The translations under genes and the position numbers were made by a program. Under the pieces are notes generated by a model. It made no database searches. It had not been told where the DNA came from and was given only the letters and a program-made list of their open reading frames with translations. From assembly GCA_010015655.1 (NCBI GenBank), contig ML976656.1, positions 2,169,038-2,233,037 of the forward strand: a DNA stretch of 64,000 bases. Direction: 5' to 3'. Shown here one piece after another: positions 21,108 to 33,217 of the stretch. The DNA is from Bimuria novae-zelandiae CBS 107.79. Lineage: Eukaryota; Ascomycota; Dothideomycetes; Pleosporales; Didymosphaeriaceae. Numbering within the stretch: position 1 is the stretch's first letter; each line of letters begins with the position of its first letter.

Positions 21108-22706
21108 TTACTCCTCGACTTCCTCCTCCTCATCATCATCCACGTTCGTCCGCTCAACGATGAGATTACCACTCTTCCCAATGCGCTCCCGGATGGTGCC
21201 TCCGGCTTTCACGTCGTACACGGTGCGCGGCGGGAGTGGATCTCTAAGCTGGAACTCGTACTCGTGCTCGAAGTCCTGCGGCTCTTGTACACCCTCCGTG
21301 CTCTCGTCTGATTGCAACACATCGTAGCATTCTACAAACGCGTAGAGTTCCTCGATGTGCGCGTCGGGCGCGAAGCCGCGCATTACGCGGTTAGCGTTCG
21401 GCATGGTGATGCGCACGCGCACGGCGGACTTGTCTCCAGCGGGCGGCTCTGCGGGGATGGAGGACGCGCGCCATTTGCGCCACTGCGCGAGCTTCTGCGC
21501 GCGGATTTCGGCGGCGCGCTCGCGCTCGAGGGCTTCTTTCTCCTCGCGGGCTTTGCGCTCGGCTTCCTCTTTCTTCTTGCGCACGCGCTCACGGTCGATG
21601 GCGAGGGAGCGCTCGTAGGCGCTGTTTTGCTGCTCGCGGATCGTGCGCGTGGCCTGTTGCTCTGCACGCTGGGCGCGTGCGCGGGTCAGCGGTTCGCTGT
21701 GTGTCTGCATTGCTTGGCGAAGCTTCGAGATGAATTGTGCAGGCGGCGTGGGGCCCGTGATGCGGATTGCGATGCCCATGGCGGTAGAGGAGACTTGGGG
21801 CGTGTGCACGATGAGGCCGGCGAATGGGAACTTTGTGCAGTTCAACGAGGTGGAGACCTGGTAGGCTTCGGAGTCCTGGACGTTGCCGGCCCAGAGGATG
21901 AGGTTGTTGTCGGGGTTGCGAATGAAGTCTACGACCTCTTGCGAGAGCAGCGTCTCCCGGATGAAGGAGGACGTGTCGTCGTGTTCTGGCGACACGAGGA
22001 TGACGAGGAGGAACTGGAGGTTTTTCTTCGCGAGATCGAAGGCTTGCGCGTACCCGTTCTCGAAGAAGTGTAGCTGGTGCTCTCCGTATTCCTCCTCAAA
22101 TTCGCGGATGAAGCGTGCCGCAGTGTCCCTGGGGTTCAGCGGCCTGCGCCCGCCTGCTGCCCCTCGCCTGCCCGCCGTTGCGCTTCCACTGCCTCCAGGC
22201 CCAAATAGGCGGCCTAACGGTGGGAACAACCACCCCACGAACCGGAACCATCGTGAAAATAGGGAGTAGACCAGGCTGAATGGTGCAAAAATGATAGCGA
22301 GGAGGAGCGGTGGCCGGACTGCTACTTGGCTCTCGGGCTGGGGAACAACGCGCGGGGCGGGCTCTATCCGTATGCGGCGACTCGATGTGGAAGAGCGAGG
22401 GGATGCGAAGCCGTTCAGAAGCGTCTCCTGTCGGCGGGTGTCTTGCGGTGCGGCGGCTGCAGCTGCGGCGACGGGGTCCTCTGCGGGCTCGCCATCGAAG
22501 AAGCGGGTTATCGCAATCTATGCACCATTAGCCTTCGGGTGGTAGAAAAGCTTGGGATAGCGGGCGCATACCTGCAAGTTCCACTGACACCGCTGTAATA
22601 ACGGTATGGCATCTTTAGGCTCCTGCTCCGTGACAGCGATAAGCTGTTGGAGTGCGAGCTGTTGCTCTTCGGTGAGCTGTGCGATGTCTACTTCGGCGTC
22701 CGCCAT
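21108..22706 (-). CDS. UBX-domain ERAD factor, UBXD8/Ubx2-like
   Basis: Exon 1 (22706-22572) and exon 2 (22517-21108) join in phase 0 across a 54-bp intron, giving 514 residues. Order of parts: a UBA-like domain (LTEEQQLALQQLIAVTEQEP, DAIPLLQRCQWNLQ); a membrane hairpin (PPLLLAIIFAPFSLVYSLFS); a UAS thioredoxin-like domain (FFENGYAQAFDLAKKNLQFL, LVILVSPEHDDTSSF, NLILWAGNV); a charged coiled coil (ERVRKKKEEAERKAREEKEA); and a C-terminal UBX domain (VRVRITMPNANRVMRGF). This is the FAF2/UBXD8 and yeast Ubx2/Ubx3 plan. Such proteins sit in the ER or lipid-droplet membrane and recruit Cdc48/p97 to ubiquitinated substrates. Family call is secure; exact orthology is not. Confidence 0.93.
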
Positions 22707-22875
22707 CGCTGGTCCAAAATGTACTGGCGTGTTCGCGTCGTAGTATAAGTCAACGTGGGGGACGGCTTAAAGGAGTGTGTCGAGGACAGAGTGGCTTTCG
22801 TGGGTGCCTTAGCCGTGGTTGGGGTGATGATGCAGTGCGGGAGCTCCAGTTCGAGGTCCGGGTTGCGCTAAACTA

Positions 22876-23395
22876 ACGTGTCTGTGCGCGTGCCGAGCCA
22901 CTTCGCGTGACTAGCCACCCCACCATCTCCACCTCGACTGCAACACGCGATTACTCCACTAATATAGACCTAATTTAGGCTACAATTAAAGAGATCAAAT
23001 CGCTAAAACTAGGAGAATTATTTTATATATTGAAATATTACTGCTATCTATAGTATAGATAGAACAACGTTAACGTGCTTTACAAGCGAGTGTCGCTGTT
23101 ACAAGGGCTATACGAACCTAAGCCTGTTCCGGGTAAGGGGAGGATAGGTCAAGAGGTAGAGCATCTCGCGGATATTTAGTAGTGAAGAGCTAAAGATAAC
23201 TCCTAGTATATTATAAATAATTTAATTCTATAATAAATAATAAAATAACTAACTAGGAGGTTTACTAATTTATATAAGAAATATACTTAAAGTATCTAAA
23301 ATTAACTGTAAGGAGCAGAAAATATATAGAGAAATTATTAATTATATCTTTTTTATCTTAGCTCTTATTATTATTTAAATTATTATTATAGTTCT
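22876..23395 (+). mobile_element. Fot1/pogo-like element, 5' remnant
   Basis: After TA at 22874-22875 the sequence begins ACGTGTCTGTGCGCGTG and continues to CACTTCGCGTGA, closely matching the terminal repeat of the Fot1-type element at 50846-52975. About 100 bp inside, a RIP-damaged frame reads IYSIDRTTLT, the helix-turn-helix end typical of Fot1 transposases. The Gypsy element starts at 23396, so it may have inserted into this element. I did not find the other terminal repeat. Confidence 0.6.
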
Positions 23396-23845
23396 TGTTA
23401 TGAGGCTCTCACACCTTGTTCCGATCCAGGTTAGGATAGTAAGGTATCGTGGTGCTTTATAGATTATTTAGTAGTATAAGTTAATGCGACACTTAGCGCG
23501 AGGCTAGATAATCTAATCTTATAATAAAATAAGATAACTATTAGTCTATATAAGAGAACGTACTTGCATAGAAGATATGTAAGTTAACTATAAGGAGCAT
23601 AATATAGAAAACTGTCCTATTATATATATCCTCCTTATCCTATAGAATCCCACGATGTCTCATAGCCTGGGACCGTAGGATCCCATGGGATTCCTTAGGA
23701 CACCACGTGACCCGAGTCACGTGGTCCCACGGTTGTCCCATGGTCTTGGCATCTGGGACAGCCTGGGACATTACGTAAGCCCGAGGTGGGGCCTGGATGC
23801 CGTTATAAGGCTCTCCGTCCCACTGTTAACTTCTAGACCGTAACA
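23396..23845 (-). repeat. Gypsy LTR, left copy
   Basis: It begins TGTTATGAGG and ends GACCGTAACA, 450 bp. The left half is A+T-rich; the right half is G+C-rich. It contains a perfect 10-bp palindrome, ACCACGTGAC and GTCACGTGGT, around a 4-bp loop at 23702-23725. As the element reads on the minus strand, this is its 3' LTR. Confidence 0.93.
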
Positions 23846-23961
23846 CTATCCTCCTCCTTCCTCTGCATGTCCTTATGTAGTAGCTAATATCCTCTTAGAG
23901 TACCCTCTATTATTATTCTATTAGAGATTAAATAAATTTAATTAGTTAGACTACTATAGTG

Positions 23962-24300
23962 TTCTGTAAATACTACGCAAAGAAAGGCTTAACCTATAAG
24001 CTATTTTCTCTTAAAACGTAATATAGTAACTATTACAAGAATGGCGTTATAAAGTATAAGCTAGTAGAACCTATAGTTCTAAATTTTTCTTTAATTAATT
24101 CTAAAGTAGATAGGCTCGAGCGCCTAGAAAAGGTAATAGTAGCTAAAAAAAAAAAAGTTAGCTATAGTAGCCCTTTAGGCTACTTATAGTGAAAGAAAAA
24201 GGCTACTAAAGTAAAAGCGCTTACTTAAGGAGCGTAAAAAAAAGCTTTTTACTAACTTAATAAAATTTATTAAGGAAATTAAACGTCTTAAGGGGATAAA
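23962..24300 (+). pseudogene. antisense accessory ORF inside the Gypsy element
   Basis: On the strand opposite to pol, a damaged frame reads FCKYYAKKGLTYKLFSLKT and then YSNYYKNGVIKYKL, followed by VDRLERLEKVIV and Lys-rich coil-like sequence. With Tyr codons read as mutated Cys codons (TGY to TAY), it resembles a zinc-coordinating CxxC...C...CxxC domain followed by a coiled coil. I recall such antisense ORFs near the 3' LTR of some fungal Gypsy elements. Stops are frequent and the 3' part runs into the assembly gap. The reading is tentative. Confidence 0.4.
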
Positions 24301-24438
24301 ATTATTAGGCTAAAACGTTACTTAGCTAAAAGGGGGTCTTATGCCTAGCTCTTTTAGCTTAGACTAGTCTATCTATCTTCTACCTTTTAATCCTAATAAT
24401 TTTAAACTTTTAGCCTTAGCTTTTTTAGATGCTCTTAG

Positions 24439-25238
24439 NNNNNNNNNNNNNNNNNNNNNNNNNNNNNNNNNNNNNNNNNNNNNNNNNNNNNNNNNNNNNN
24501 NNNNNNNNNNNNNNNNNNNNNNNNNNNNNNNNNNNNNNNNNNNNNNNNNNNNNNNNNNNNNNNNNNNNNNNNNNNNNNNNNNNNNNNNNNNNNNNNNNNN
24601 NNNNNNNNNNNNNNNNNNNNNNNNNNNNNNNNNNNNNNNNNNNNNNNNNNNNNNNNNNNNNNNNNNNNNNNNNNNNNNNNNNNNNNNNNNNNNNNNNNNN
24701 NNNNNNNNNNNNNNNNNNNNNNNNNNNNNNNNNNNNNNNNNNNNNNNNNNNNNNNNNNNNNNNNNNNNNNNNNNNNNNNNNNNNNNNNNNNNNNNNNNNN
24801 NNNNNNNNNNNNNNNNNNNNNNNNNNNNNNNNNNNNNNNNNNNNNNNNNNNNNNNNNNNNNNNNNNNNNNNNNNNNNNNNNNNNNNNNNNNNNNNNNNNN
24901 NNNNNNNNNNNNNNNNNNNNNNNNNNNNNNNNNNNNNNNNNNNNNNNNNNNNNNNNNNNNNNNNNNNNNNNNNNNNNNNNNNNNNNNNNNNNNNNNNNNN
25001 NNNNNNNNNNNNNNNNNNNNNNNNNNNNNNNNNNNNNNNNNNNNNNNNNNNNNNNNNNNNNNNNNNNNNNNNNNNNNNNNNNNNNNNNNNNNNNNNNNNN
25101 NNNNNNNNNNNNNNNNNNNNNNNNNNNNNNNNNNNNNNNNNNNNNNNNNNNNNNNNNNNNNNNNNNNNNNNNNNNNNNNNNNNNNNNNNNNNNNNNNNNN
25201 NNNNNNNNNNNNNNNNNNNNNNNNNNNNNNNNNNNNNN
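24439..25238. other. assembly gap (800 N)
   Basis: Exactly 800 N lie inside the Gypsy element. The ORFs spanning them are artefacts. The gap length may be nominal. Confidence 0.99.
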
Positions 25239-28200
25239 TAGGCTAGTTCTTTTGCTAATATAGCTTCTCTAATTAGCACGAACCTTAACTCCTTAGTAAG
25301 CTAATAGATTATAACTAAAATTAAGTTATAGGGATCCTTATTCCCTAGTGCTAGTAATGCTAGTAGCTTTATAATAAAGTCTATAGTTACACTAGACTAT
25401 AGCCTTAGGGGCGGCTACAGCAGCTATAAGAGGCTATAGGGCCTATATCTCTTAGGCTTGTTCTTATAACAGGCTAAATAGTTGCCTAGTACCTTCTGTA
25501 CTGCCTGGCGTAGCCTAGGAATAGCATATTTGTTCGCGATTTAACGCGTTATTTTGGCAATCTCTAGGTGCCCCTAGTCCTTATTTCTATGTAGCTTCTT
25601 AATTAGCAACAGAGCTATTTACTTACTAATCTAAATATAGTTTTAATAGTCTTATGCCGTTGTTCTTATAGCTTAGTAAACGTTATACGCTTAGCAATCC
25701 TTATTTATAAGCTTATTATAATCCTATATCTTATCTATAACTAATCTATAGTAGGTAAAGTCTATATATTATACTTCCAGTGCTAGCGCGAGTTATATTT
25801 TATTATAATAAAGGGTTTTATCCTTCGCCTTAGTTAGGATTACAACGTAGTTACCTCTATTATCCTCTTTTTATAAGATCTAATTATTTACTAAGTATAT
25901 CTACTATAGCGTTTACGTTCCTTAGTTAATGCGTAATGTAGAAGTTAAACTCTACTATTTATTTAAACTATCTAGCCTATTATTAATTAAGCCTCTTAGT
26001 CGTTATAAAGCGTATTAGATTAAGGTAATTAAAAAATACTTCTATCTAATACTTAGCTCCCTTAAGCTATACTTCTTATTACTTAAAATAGTTAATAATC
26101 GCTAGCAGTTCTTTATTATAAATTTTATAGTTAAGCTTTACTCTTAAAAGCTTTCTTGCGTGGTAGAAGACTAGTCTCCACTTCTTGTCGTCGCATTCCT
26201 GTAGTAGTACGGCCCCTATCGCATAGTCGGATGCGTCTGTGTAGATACGATGTCGCCGCTCTAGGTTATATATCTATAGTAAGGGTGCCATTAGAAATAG
26301 GCGCTTTAGCTATTTAAAAGCTTTCTCCTCTACCTTTTATAGAGGTCGCCATTTTCCTATCTTTATAAGTTCTATTAGTAGAGCGGTAACCTTTAAGTAG
26401 TTCTTAATAAATTTGCGATAGAAGTTAGTAAAGCCTAAAAAGAATTAAATATCTTTTACTAATTTAAGTAATAATTATTTTTCTATTATCGCGATCTTCT
26501 TTAAATCTATCTTAATACCTTCCTAGGATATTATAAATCCCAGATATTCCGTTTCCGTGACATAGAATTTATATTTCTTAGGGTGTAGGAGTAATCTATG
26601 CTCCTGTAACTTTTATAACATCTTGTAAACATGTTCTTTATATTCTTCTAGTGTTCTACTTAAGTATATTAATATGTCGTCGAGGTATGCCGTGCAGAAG
26701 ACGTTTAAGTATTTATATAATACTTAATTTATTAGCTCCTAAAAGGTTACTAGTATATTAGTTAGCCCTATTAGTATAATTATATACTTAAAAAGCCTAT
26801 ATCGCGTGCAAAAAGCTATCTTTTATTTATAGCCTTTTATAATTTAAATCCTATAGAATTTATCCTAGACGTTAAATTTTGTAAACTACTTAGCTCCTTA
26901 GACTCGATCTATAAGCTCTGTTATTAGTGGTAATAGGTAGCAGTTTTTAACTATAATAGTATTTAACTATTTATAATTTATATAGAGTCGCAGCCTGCTA
27001 TCTTTCTTACAAATAAAAAGTATAAGGAAGGCTATAAAGCTCTAACTAAGTCTTTACTTCTTTAAGCGTAGATTCTTCTATATTAGCTCTTTTAACTCTT
27101 TTTCTTATTTATAGGTAAGGGGCCTTAGGCGTTTTAGCCATAGCTTAGCTCCTTCTACTAGTAGTATCTCGTGATCCCACTCCTTGTATTCGGACAGGAT
27201 AGTCTTATCGTACTCTTTAAACAGGTCTACGAATTCCTTGTATTCTTCTGGCAGACCTAGGTCTTCGGGAACTATCTTAGTTTCCCTAACCTATATACAA
27301 TATACCTGTCCTAGGTGTTACTATAAAATCCTGTCTATCTTATATACTAATATCTTTTATATCTTAAATAGTTAATTCCCTTTCCTCGCCTAAGGTTAAG
27401 GGGTTTCCTCTTTGCCTAGACTCGTCTGAGCTATTGCTAGCGGGTTCCAGGGAAAAATTATTTATTTAATTTAATTTATCTATAAATTATATTATTCTAG
27501 TTATTTATATTTTATAATAGCTTCGATATCTCCTATCTCCGTAATAGTAAAGACGTGTTAGCTCTTTAGGCCTTCTATATTAACTTATACAGGTACTATT
27601 TTAAGGCAAAGCTAACTATTACTATATCCTTATAACCAGGTCCTGTCCGCGAGTCTTATTTATAGTAGCGTTCTTTTATTATAATATAGCATATTATATT
27701 TTTTAACTACTTAAGGGGTAATTAGACACGCGTCTGCCCTTAGGTTAATAAGTACTATAACATAATATCCGTGCACTATAATATCCTTAATTAAGTATTT
27801 CTTAACTTAGCAAGTATTAACTTAATAAGCTATAATAATTATACTATTACTAGTGTGGCTCGTTACCTAGTAATAATCTAGTTTTTTAAGTCCTTAGAGT
27901 CCTTAGACTTATTTTAGCCCTTCTATAAGGCTTCTACCTCTTAGATCTAACTCTTAAGTCAGGCTAGCTTTAAGACTTCTTTAACCTTATACTACTTATA
28001 TTGTTATTAATATAGCGCATAGGTCTTTCTAATCCTATTAGATTTATATACTCCCTAATTCCTGTGTTGTGGGTAGTTTAGAGTAAGGCACTCGTTCTAG
28101 GCTAATATATTATACCCTAGGTAGCTATTAAAAAAAGCTACTTCCTCTTATAAGCTTAGGTGCGTAAAGCAATACAGGTTGCATTAGTTCTATTTAATTA

Positions 28201-28405
28201 TTAGGTAGTCCGCGTCTCTTCCTAGCTATATATTCCTTATTATTATGCTAGTATCGCGAGGGTCTAGGCCCTAAGGGAACTAGCCTATCTTAAACTTCTA
28301 TTACCTATATATTTTATAAGTAACATTAAAGCATTAGTGCTAGCTATTCTATTTATAATACTTAGCCTAATAGGCTAGAAAGTATTTATAGCAGTTATTA
28401 GGTAC
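25239..28405 (-). pseudogene. Gypsy pol relic (RT, RNase H, integrase)
   Basis: Reading the minus strand from right to left: an RT entry block near 27200 (WDHEILLVEGAKLW), the connection FYVTETEYLGFIIS near 26550, and FFLGFTNFYRKFIKNYLKV near 26430. RNase H follows with IYTDASDYAIGAVLLQECDD near 26220, which contains a catalytic Asp. The integrase part has ACYKNKPKRYRPY near 25440 and VTIDFIIKLL near 25390, with LILVI and TKELRFVLIREAILAKELA near 25240-25310. Stops interrupt most blocks. The order and motifs are those of Ty3/Gypsy pol. It is truncated on the left by the assembly gap and on the right by the hAT insertion. Confidence 0.9.
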
Positions 28406-31400
28406 CAGTGATGTTCACGGATGGATTGGATATCCATCCATGCAAAATCCACAAAATCCATAGAAATCTAATCCATCCGTTTTAAGCTTATTATGTTCCA
28501 CTATTGGACGCTACAGATGTCGCAAAAGCTTATTCTAGCGTTTAGTATTAAGTATATCCATCTTAACAGCTATTTTAGTATTAAGAATTGTTACTTTAGC
28601 CACGCAGGCGCTCGAACTAAATAACACATTAATACCCTATTAATAATATGGCAGAAATAGATTAATAAAGTGTCTTAGTATTTTAATATAGGAGAAAAGA
28701 GCACTATAAAAAACAGCGCGTAAAATTCTAGTCTAATATCTCCTTATCTATATTATCTAATTTGTCTAAGTCCTCTACAGAGTTGTCACTAATCTTGATT
28801 AATCCTGCCCTCTCCCATAAAGCCATACACTCGTGATGCCCTATAATATCGTCACTAAGACGATTACGGGGCTTCGTAATGAGGTTACCTGCGCCGCTAA
28901 AAGCTCTCTCAGGTCCATCGCTCATAGGCATGGCAGAAAGTACGTCAAAAGCCATCTAAGATACTCTTAGCCAGCGTCGTCGTTGCTTATCCTGTTGCCA
29001 CTAAATAAAAGGAGGAATATTAATAGCGAACTAAGAGAGCTTAAGGTATTTTACTAACTTGTCGCTGTCTGCCTATTATTTCTTATTTGCCTTTACTTAA
29101 CCTTTTCGCGTAAAGGTCTCTTATCTTAAGAGCGCTTAGGCGGTCTTAAAAGAAGATAGGTCTATCTCCTGTTAGTTAAGTATTATTCTATTCTTGTAAT
29201 TACGGTTGTACAGCTCTTCGATCCATCCTTGTGCGATACCTGGCCAAGTTGGATGCTCTATTACCCATTAAGAACGGATATAATCCATGCCCCGGGTAGG
29301 ATCTAAGACGATTGCCACCGTGTAGGCCGGAGACTCTGTAAACAAGATGTAGTACTTCGATGCCGTCTCCCAGCCTTTGTAAAGACGCTGTTTAAGCTAG
29401 ATATCTTTATCTATTCGTGCTTAAAGTTCTTGAGCTTTAAGGTCTGTTAGGAGATTGTCTAGCGAAGTGTATAACTATCTAATATTACTATACTCTTAAG
29501 GATTGTCGTTACTATTACTAAGATAACCTTAGAGGCGCAAAGTAAGCTCGTTTAGAGGTTTAAGAAGCTTAAGATTCTCCTTTAAGTACTACTACTTGGC
29601 CATAGAAAGACGGAGATCTAGTTAATGGTAGCTAATAGATTAACTCTGCTAGCTACCACTTTGCCGCTGCGATCTAGTATTATTAAGAGACTATAATTTG
29701 TCTTTATAAAAGTCTTCGAGCACCTCTTTAAGCACTACAGCTCGCTTAATTATTAGGTATATAGAATTCTAGCGGGTGGCGTTACTAAGTATTAATTATA
29801 AAGGTCTTGTGAGGCCATCTAATCGCACCCATCCAGGATGAACTTCCTAAGTAGCAATAAACCTAGTGTTTCTTAAGGTGTTTTTCCTAATCTATTTAAT
29901 AATATTGCGAAGCTTTCCGATAGTCCTATAAGCTTTATATTGCTTAAAAAATGCCACCTCCTCTGCCCGAGTTAGGCCGCTAATATTAGCTCCGAATATT
30001 AGCGCTTTCGCGACAAGGTTAAAGATATACCCTATACACCTTATACGCTGCTACTTAGGGTTAAAGTTAAGCTAATTTTTCCTAAAAATCTCCCCTAGAG
30101 CGTCTATTACTATATCGTTAGCTATAGCGTTATCGGAGGTAAGATATCCTACGCGGTCTTGAAGCCCCTAGTAGGAGATAACCCCCTATAGCGATGCCAT
30201 AATATTTCTACTAGTATAGGCATCTTTTACAGCTTTAAGAGCAAGGAGAAGGTTTTGTAGATTACCTTTCTTGTTAAGAAACTATGCGACAACACTATTG
30301 TACGACTTATTATTACTAGAAGTCCATAAGTCGAAGGCTAGGTAAATCTTTGTAATAGCTTGGTCCAGGTGGGTAGTAACCACATCCTTTAAACGTGCGT
30401 ACTCCACGGAGATCCTACGCCTTATTGTATTGCGAGATAGGATTGCGCGAGGCATCTTTGTAGCTAAATTAAGATACTAAAACACCTTACGGAGCTCCTT
30501 AGTATCTAGCTTAACAAAGGGGATCCTGCTCATGACAATCCATCTAACTAAAAGTTAATAGAACTTATCGACGTTAAAGGAAGACGCCATAGCATTAATA
30601 GTAGCTAAACCTTCTAGAGAAGATGTATTAAGCGCGAACTAATCTATCTTATCCTGCCCTATAAGGGGCCGACGATTTAGATTAAAGATTTTATGTTTCT
30701 TAAGATGGCTAGCAACTAACCTACACCTCTTTCTTATATTAAGGATCTTCGCCTTAAAGCAGTCGATATAGTACGGTTTATATAAGAAGAACTAAGTAAA
30801 TGTCTTCTTATCCGTGCTTTTAAGTAGGACGCCGTACTTCTAGATCTATAAGTTAAGCCTCCCTTTAGGATCGTATACCTTAGTATAAGTATTAAACGCC
30901 CAGTTATTAGTAAGGTTAACCTAGGAGTAATTAAAGCTTAATATCTTAATCTCGTGGCGTCTCGTGGTATATACAGAGTCTTTAGCTAATACTAATTAAA
31001 TTAGGGTAGTATATTGCGAAGTTAATTCTAATGCCTCTAATTAAGAATTAAGCTAATTATTAACACCAGTATCTACAGTAACGGGGTCAGCAATAAAGCC
31101 ACAAACATCGTTAATAGACATACTAAGTAACTATAAGTTTATACCGTACGTACTGCTACTCTGCTGGCCACTTTAAGTTAATAGAATAGATAGTTGTGGG
31201 GAGCCTTATAAGTCCGGCACTAACGCCACTTCTAGCGCCCGGACACGCTTACGGGTTTACAATAACGCAGAATTTAACTCAATCTATTATTTTACCCCTT
31301 TAATAGGCGTCTTAATAGCCTCTAAAGCTTCTATAATTATTAGCGTAGGTAGGGAGACACTAGGTGGCTTTAGAGAGGTCCTTGTGCGTTGGTGCTGTAG

Positions 31401-31773
31401 GCGCTCGCCATCTAACTAAAGGCGCATTTTGATAGATAATTAGATAACTAGCAAAGATAAGTCGCGGGATTTAAGAAAATACTAAATAAAAGTAGCTTTA
31501 ACTATTTTAGAGCTATTAAACAGATGTTGTGGAAGTTTCGTTAAACTAGGTAAGGTTAAGTTTAGATATTACGATTTTTTGGGTCGCTTGCCTTAACAAG
31601 CCACAGGAAAACTATTGGACGATAAAACTACTAATTTAATACCTTAATTAGGTCTAGACGACGCCTAATTGGGTATAGAACAATCTACGTGGATGGATTG
31701 GATTTCCATGGGCTGTTTGGATTGGATGGATATGGATGGATTCGTTAATCCAATCCATCCATGGACATCACTG
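28406..31773 (-). mobile_element. hAT transposon nested in the Gypsy element
   Basis: The ends are inverted: CAGTGATGTTCACGGATGGA at 28406 and, as its reverse complement, CAGTGATGTCCATGGATGGA at 31773. The 8-bp target duplication TTAGGTAC flanks both sides (28398-28405, 31774-31781), as expected for hAT elements. Subterminal repeats of GGATGGATTGGAT occur at both ends. The transposase reads on the minus strand and is mostly RIP-damaged; its C-terminal dimerisation region is best preserved. Confidence 0.93.
28728..28955 (-). pseudogene. hAT transposase C-terminal dimerisation fragment
   Basis: This 75-residue frame ends the hAT transposase. It has MPMSDGPERAFSGAGNLITK, then RNRLSDDIIGHHECMALWER, which match the hAT family dimerisation domain (SxxxxERxFSxxxxxxxxxRxxLxxxxxxxxxxL). 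The upstream parts of the transposase (to about 31500) show only scattered recognisable pieces between stops. Confidence 0.85.
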
Positions 31774-33217
31774 TTAGGTACGCTGCACTAGTCTTTCTTA
31801 AGTCTATAGTATTCTAAGCCTCTTAGAAAGTAAGAGGCTTTAACTCTAGCCTTAGAGTACTATTAGCATCCTTTTCGTGTGCATTGCCACTACTTGGCAT
31901 GTATATATTATTCTTATATTATAACCTAGCGTAGGTACTGCTTCAGGGGTCCTTATAACTTTTTAGCAAGCTAATAAGCATCTTACGTATATAGTCCTTA
32001 GATAATTACCTTTGCCTCGCACTAAGACAAGTAATATAACGTACTATTATATATTTAGTAGGTATTATTTATTAATTATTAAAAGATCTAGTATTTATAG
32101 AGGGTCATTTATCCCGCTTCTTATTCTTATATTAGTTTAAGGATCTCCTACGTGAGATCTACTTCCTCCGCTTTTACTAATATAAAGGTGGCTATAGCTA
32201 CTCGTAGGAGGTTAGTCGTATAGGCCTTAATCTCTTAACCTTCGCAGTTTTTAGCAAAGTAGCCTTATTTACTATATTAGAGGTAGATCTTATCCTTAAA
32301 CCTTTATTCTTACTCTTTTTGCAAGATGCTACTCTTACCTTAGTAACTTTTCTTTAGTTTATATAGTTATTTACTATTTTTCTTCTTGTACTATTAGGCT
32401 TTGTTAGTTATAATAATATCTCTATCCCGATCTCTTCCGGCGGGTCTAGCGTTGTTTTCTTTTCTAGAGAGTAGTTAGGTGCTATGCTATTTCTCTAGCT
32501 TTTGCTTATATAGGCAATTGTCTGCTTTAATAGCGTTATTAATAAGCTTTTTTAGGTTATCCGCTTTTCCTTAGTGGACTAGTTCGTCTTTAACTAATTC
32601 CTTTAGTCCGTTATAGTAGGCGATTATAAGCGGGGCTTTTCCCTATTTATTAAGTTCTGCTATAATTTATTTAAACTCTAGTGTATAAAGTACTATAAAT
32701 CTTTCTTAACGCAGGCGTTAGAGGTGTATTTTTACTTAATATCCTTTATTAATAGTACTAAATATTCCCTTTATAGCCTTATAAAAGGATTCCTAGTTCT
32801 TAAAGGCGTTCTTAGTAGCGTCTAAAGTATAATCCTCTAGTTTACTATATTTAAGGAAGTTATTAATTATTAGCTTAGCCTATATAGCTACTTTATCCTG
32901 CATGTTTATATAGGCAACTAAGATTTGTCTTATTCTATATTAAACTTCCCTAGGTTGTAGCAGATAAATAGTTCTATCTAGGTTAGGAATATTCCTAGAT
33001 GGCCCTTCTTAGAGTAGGGTTTAGGCTTTAGAACTTTTAGTTAATATTTTGCATCTTTCTATTTACTTATCTTCTTACTTATCTAGTTAATAATTTTCTA
33101 TAGCTAGGCTACCTAAGCTGCTTATTTAATAACTATCTCTCTTAGGGTCTTTTTCTTAGGTGCTAAGGCGGTAGTAGTCGAACTAAGTCCTGCTATTATG
33201 CTATAGGGTAGTTAAAG
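31774..33217 (-). pseudogene. Gypsy gag relic
   Basis: On the minus strand near 32210-32290 a frame reads YSK, stop, GYFAKNCEG, stop, EIKAYTTNLL. This fits a CCHC zinc knuckle (CxxCxxxGHFAxxC) in which Cys and Gln codons were lost by RIP. The knuckle lies between the right LTR and pol, the place expected for gag. Upstream (to 33217) the reading is too damaged to follow. Confidence 0.65.

Noticed and set aside
21312..22073. 253-codon plus-strand frame opposite the UBX gene
   Set aside because: It mirrors the charged coiled coil of the real gene; composition and lack of domains mark it as a shadow.
24425..25279. Long ORFs on both strands across N
   Set aside because: They exist only because N is not a stop codon.
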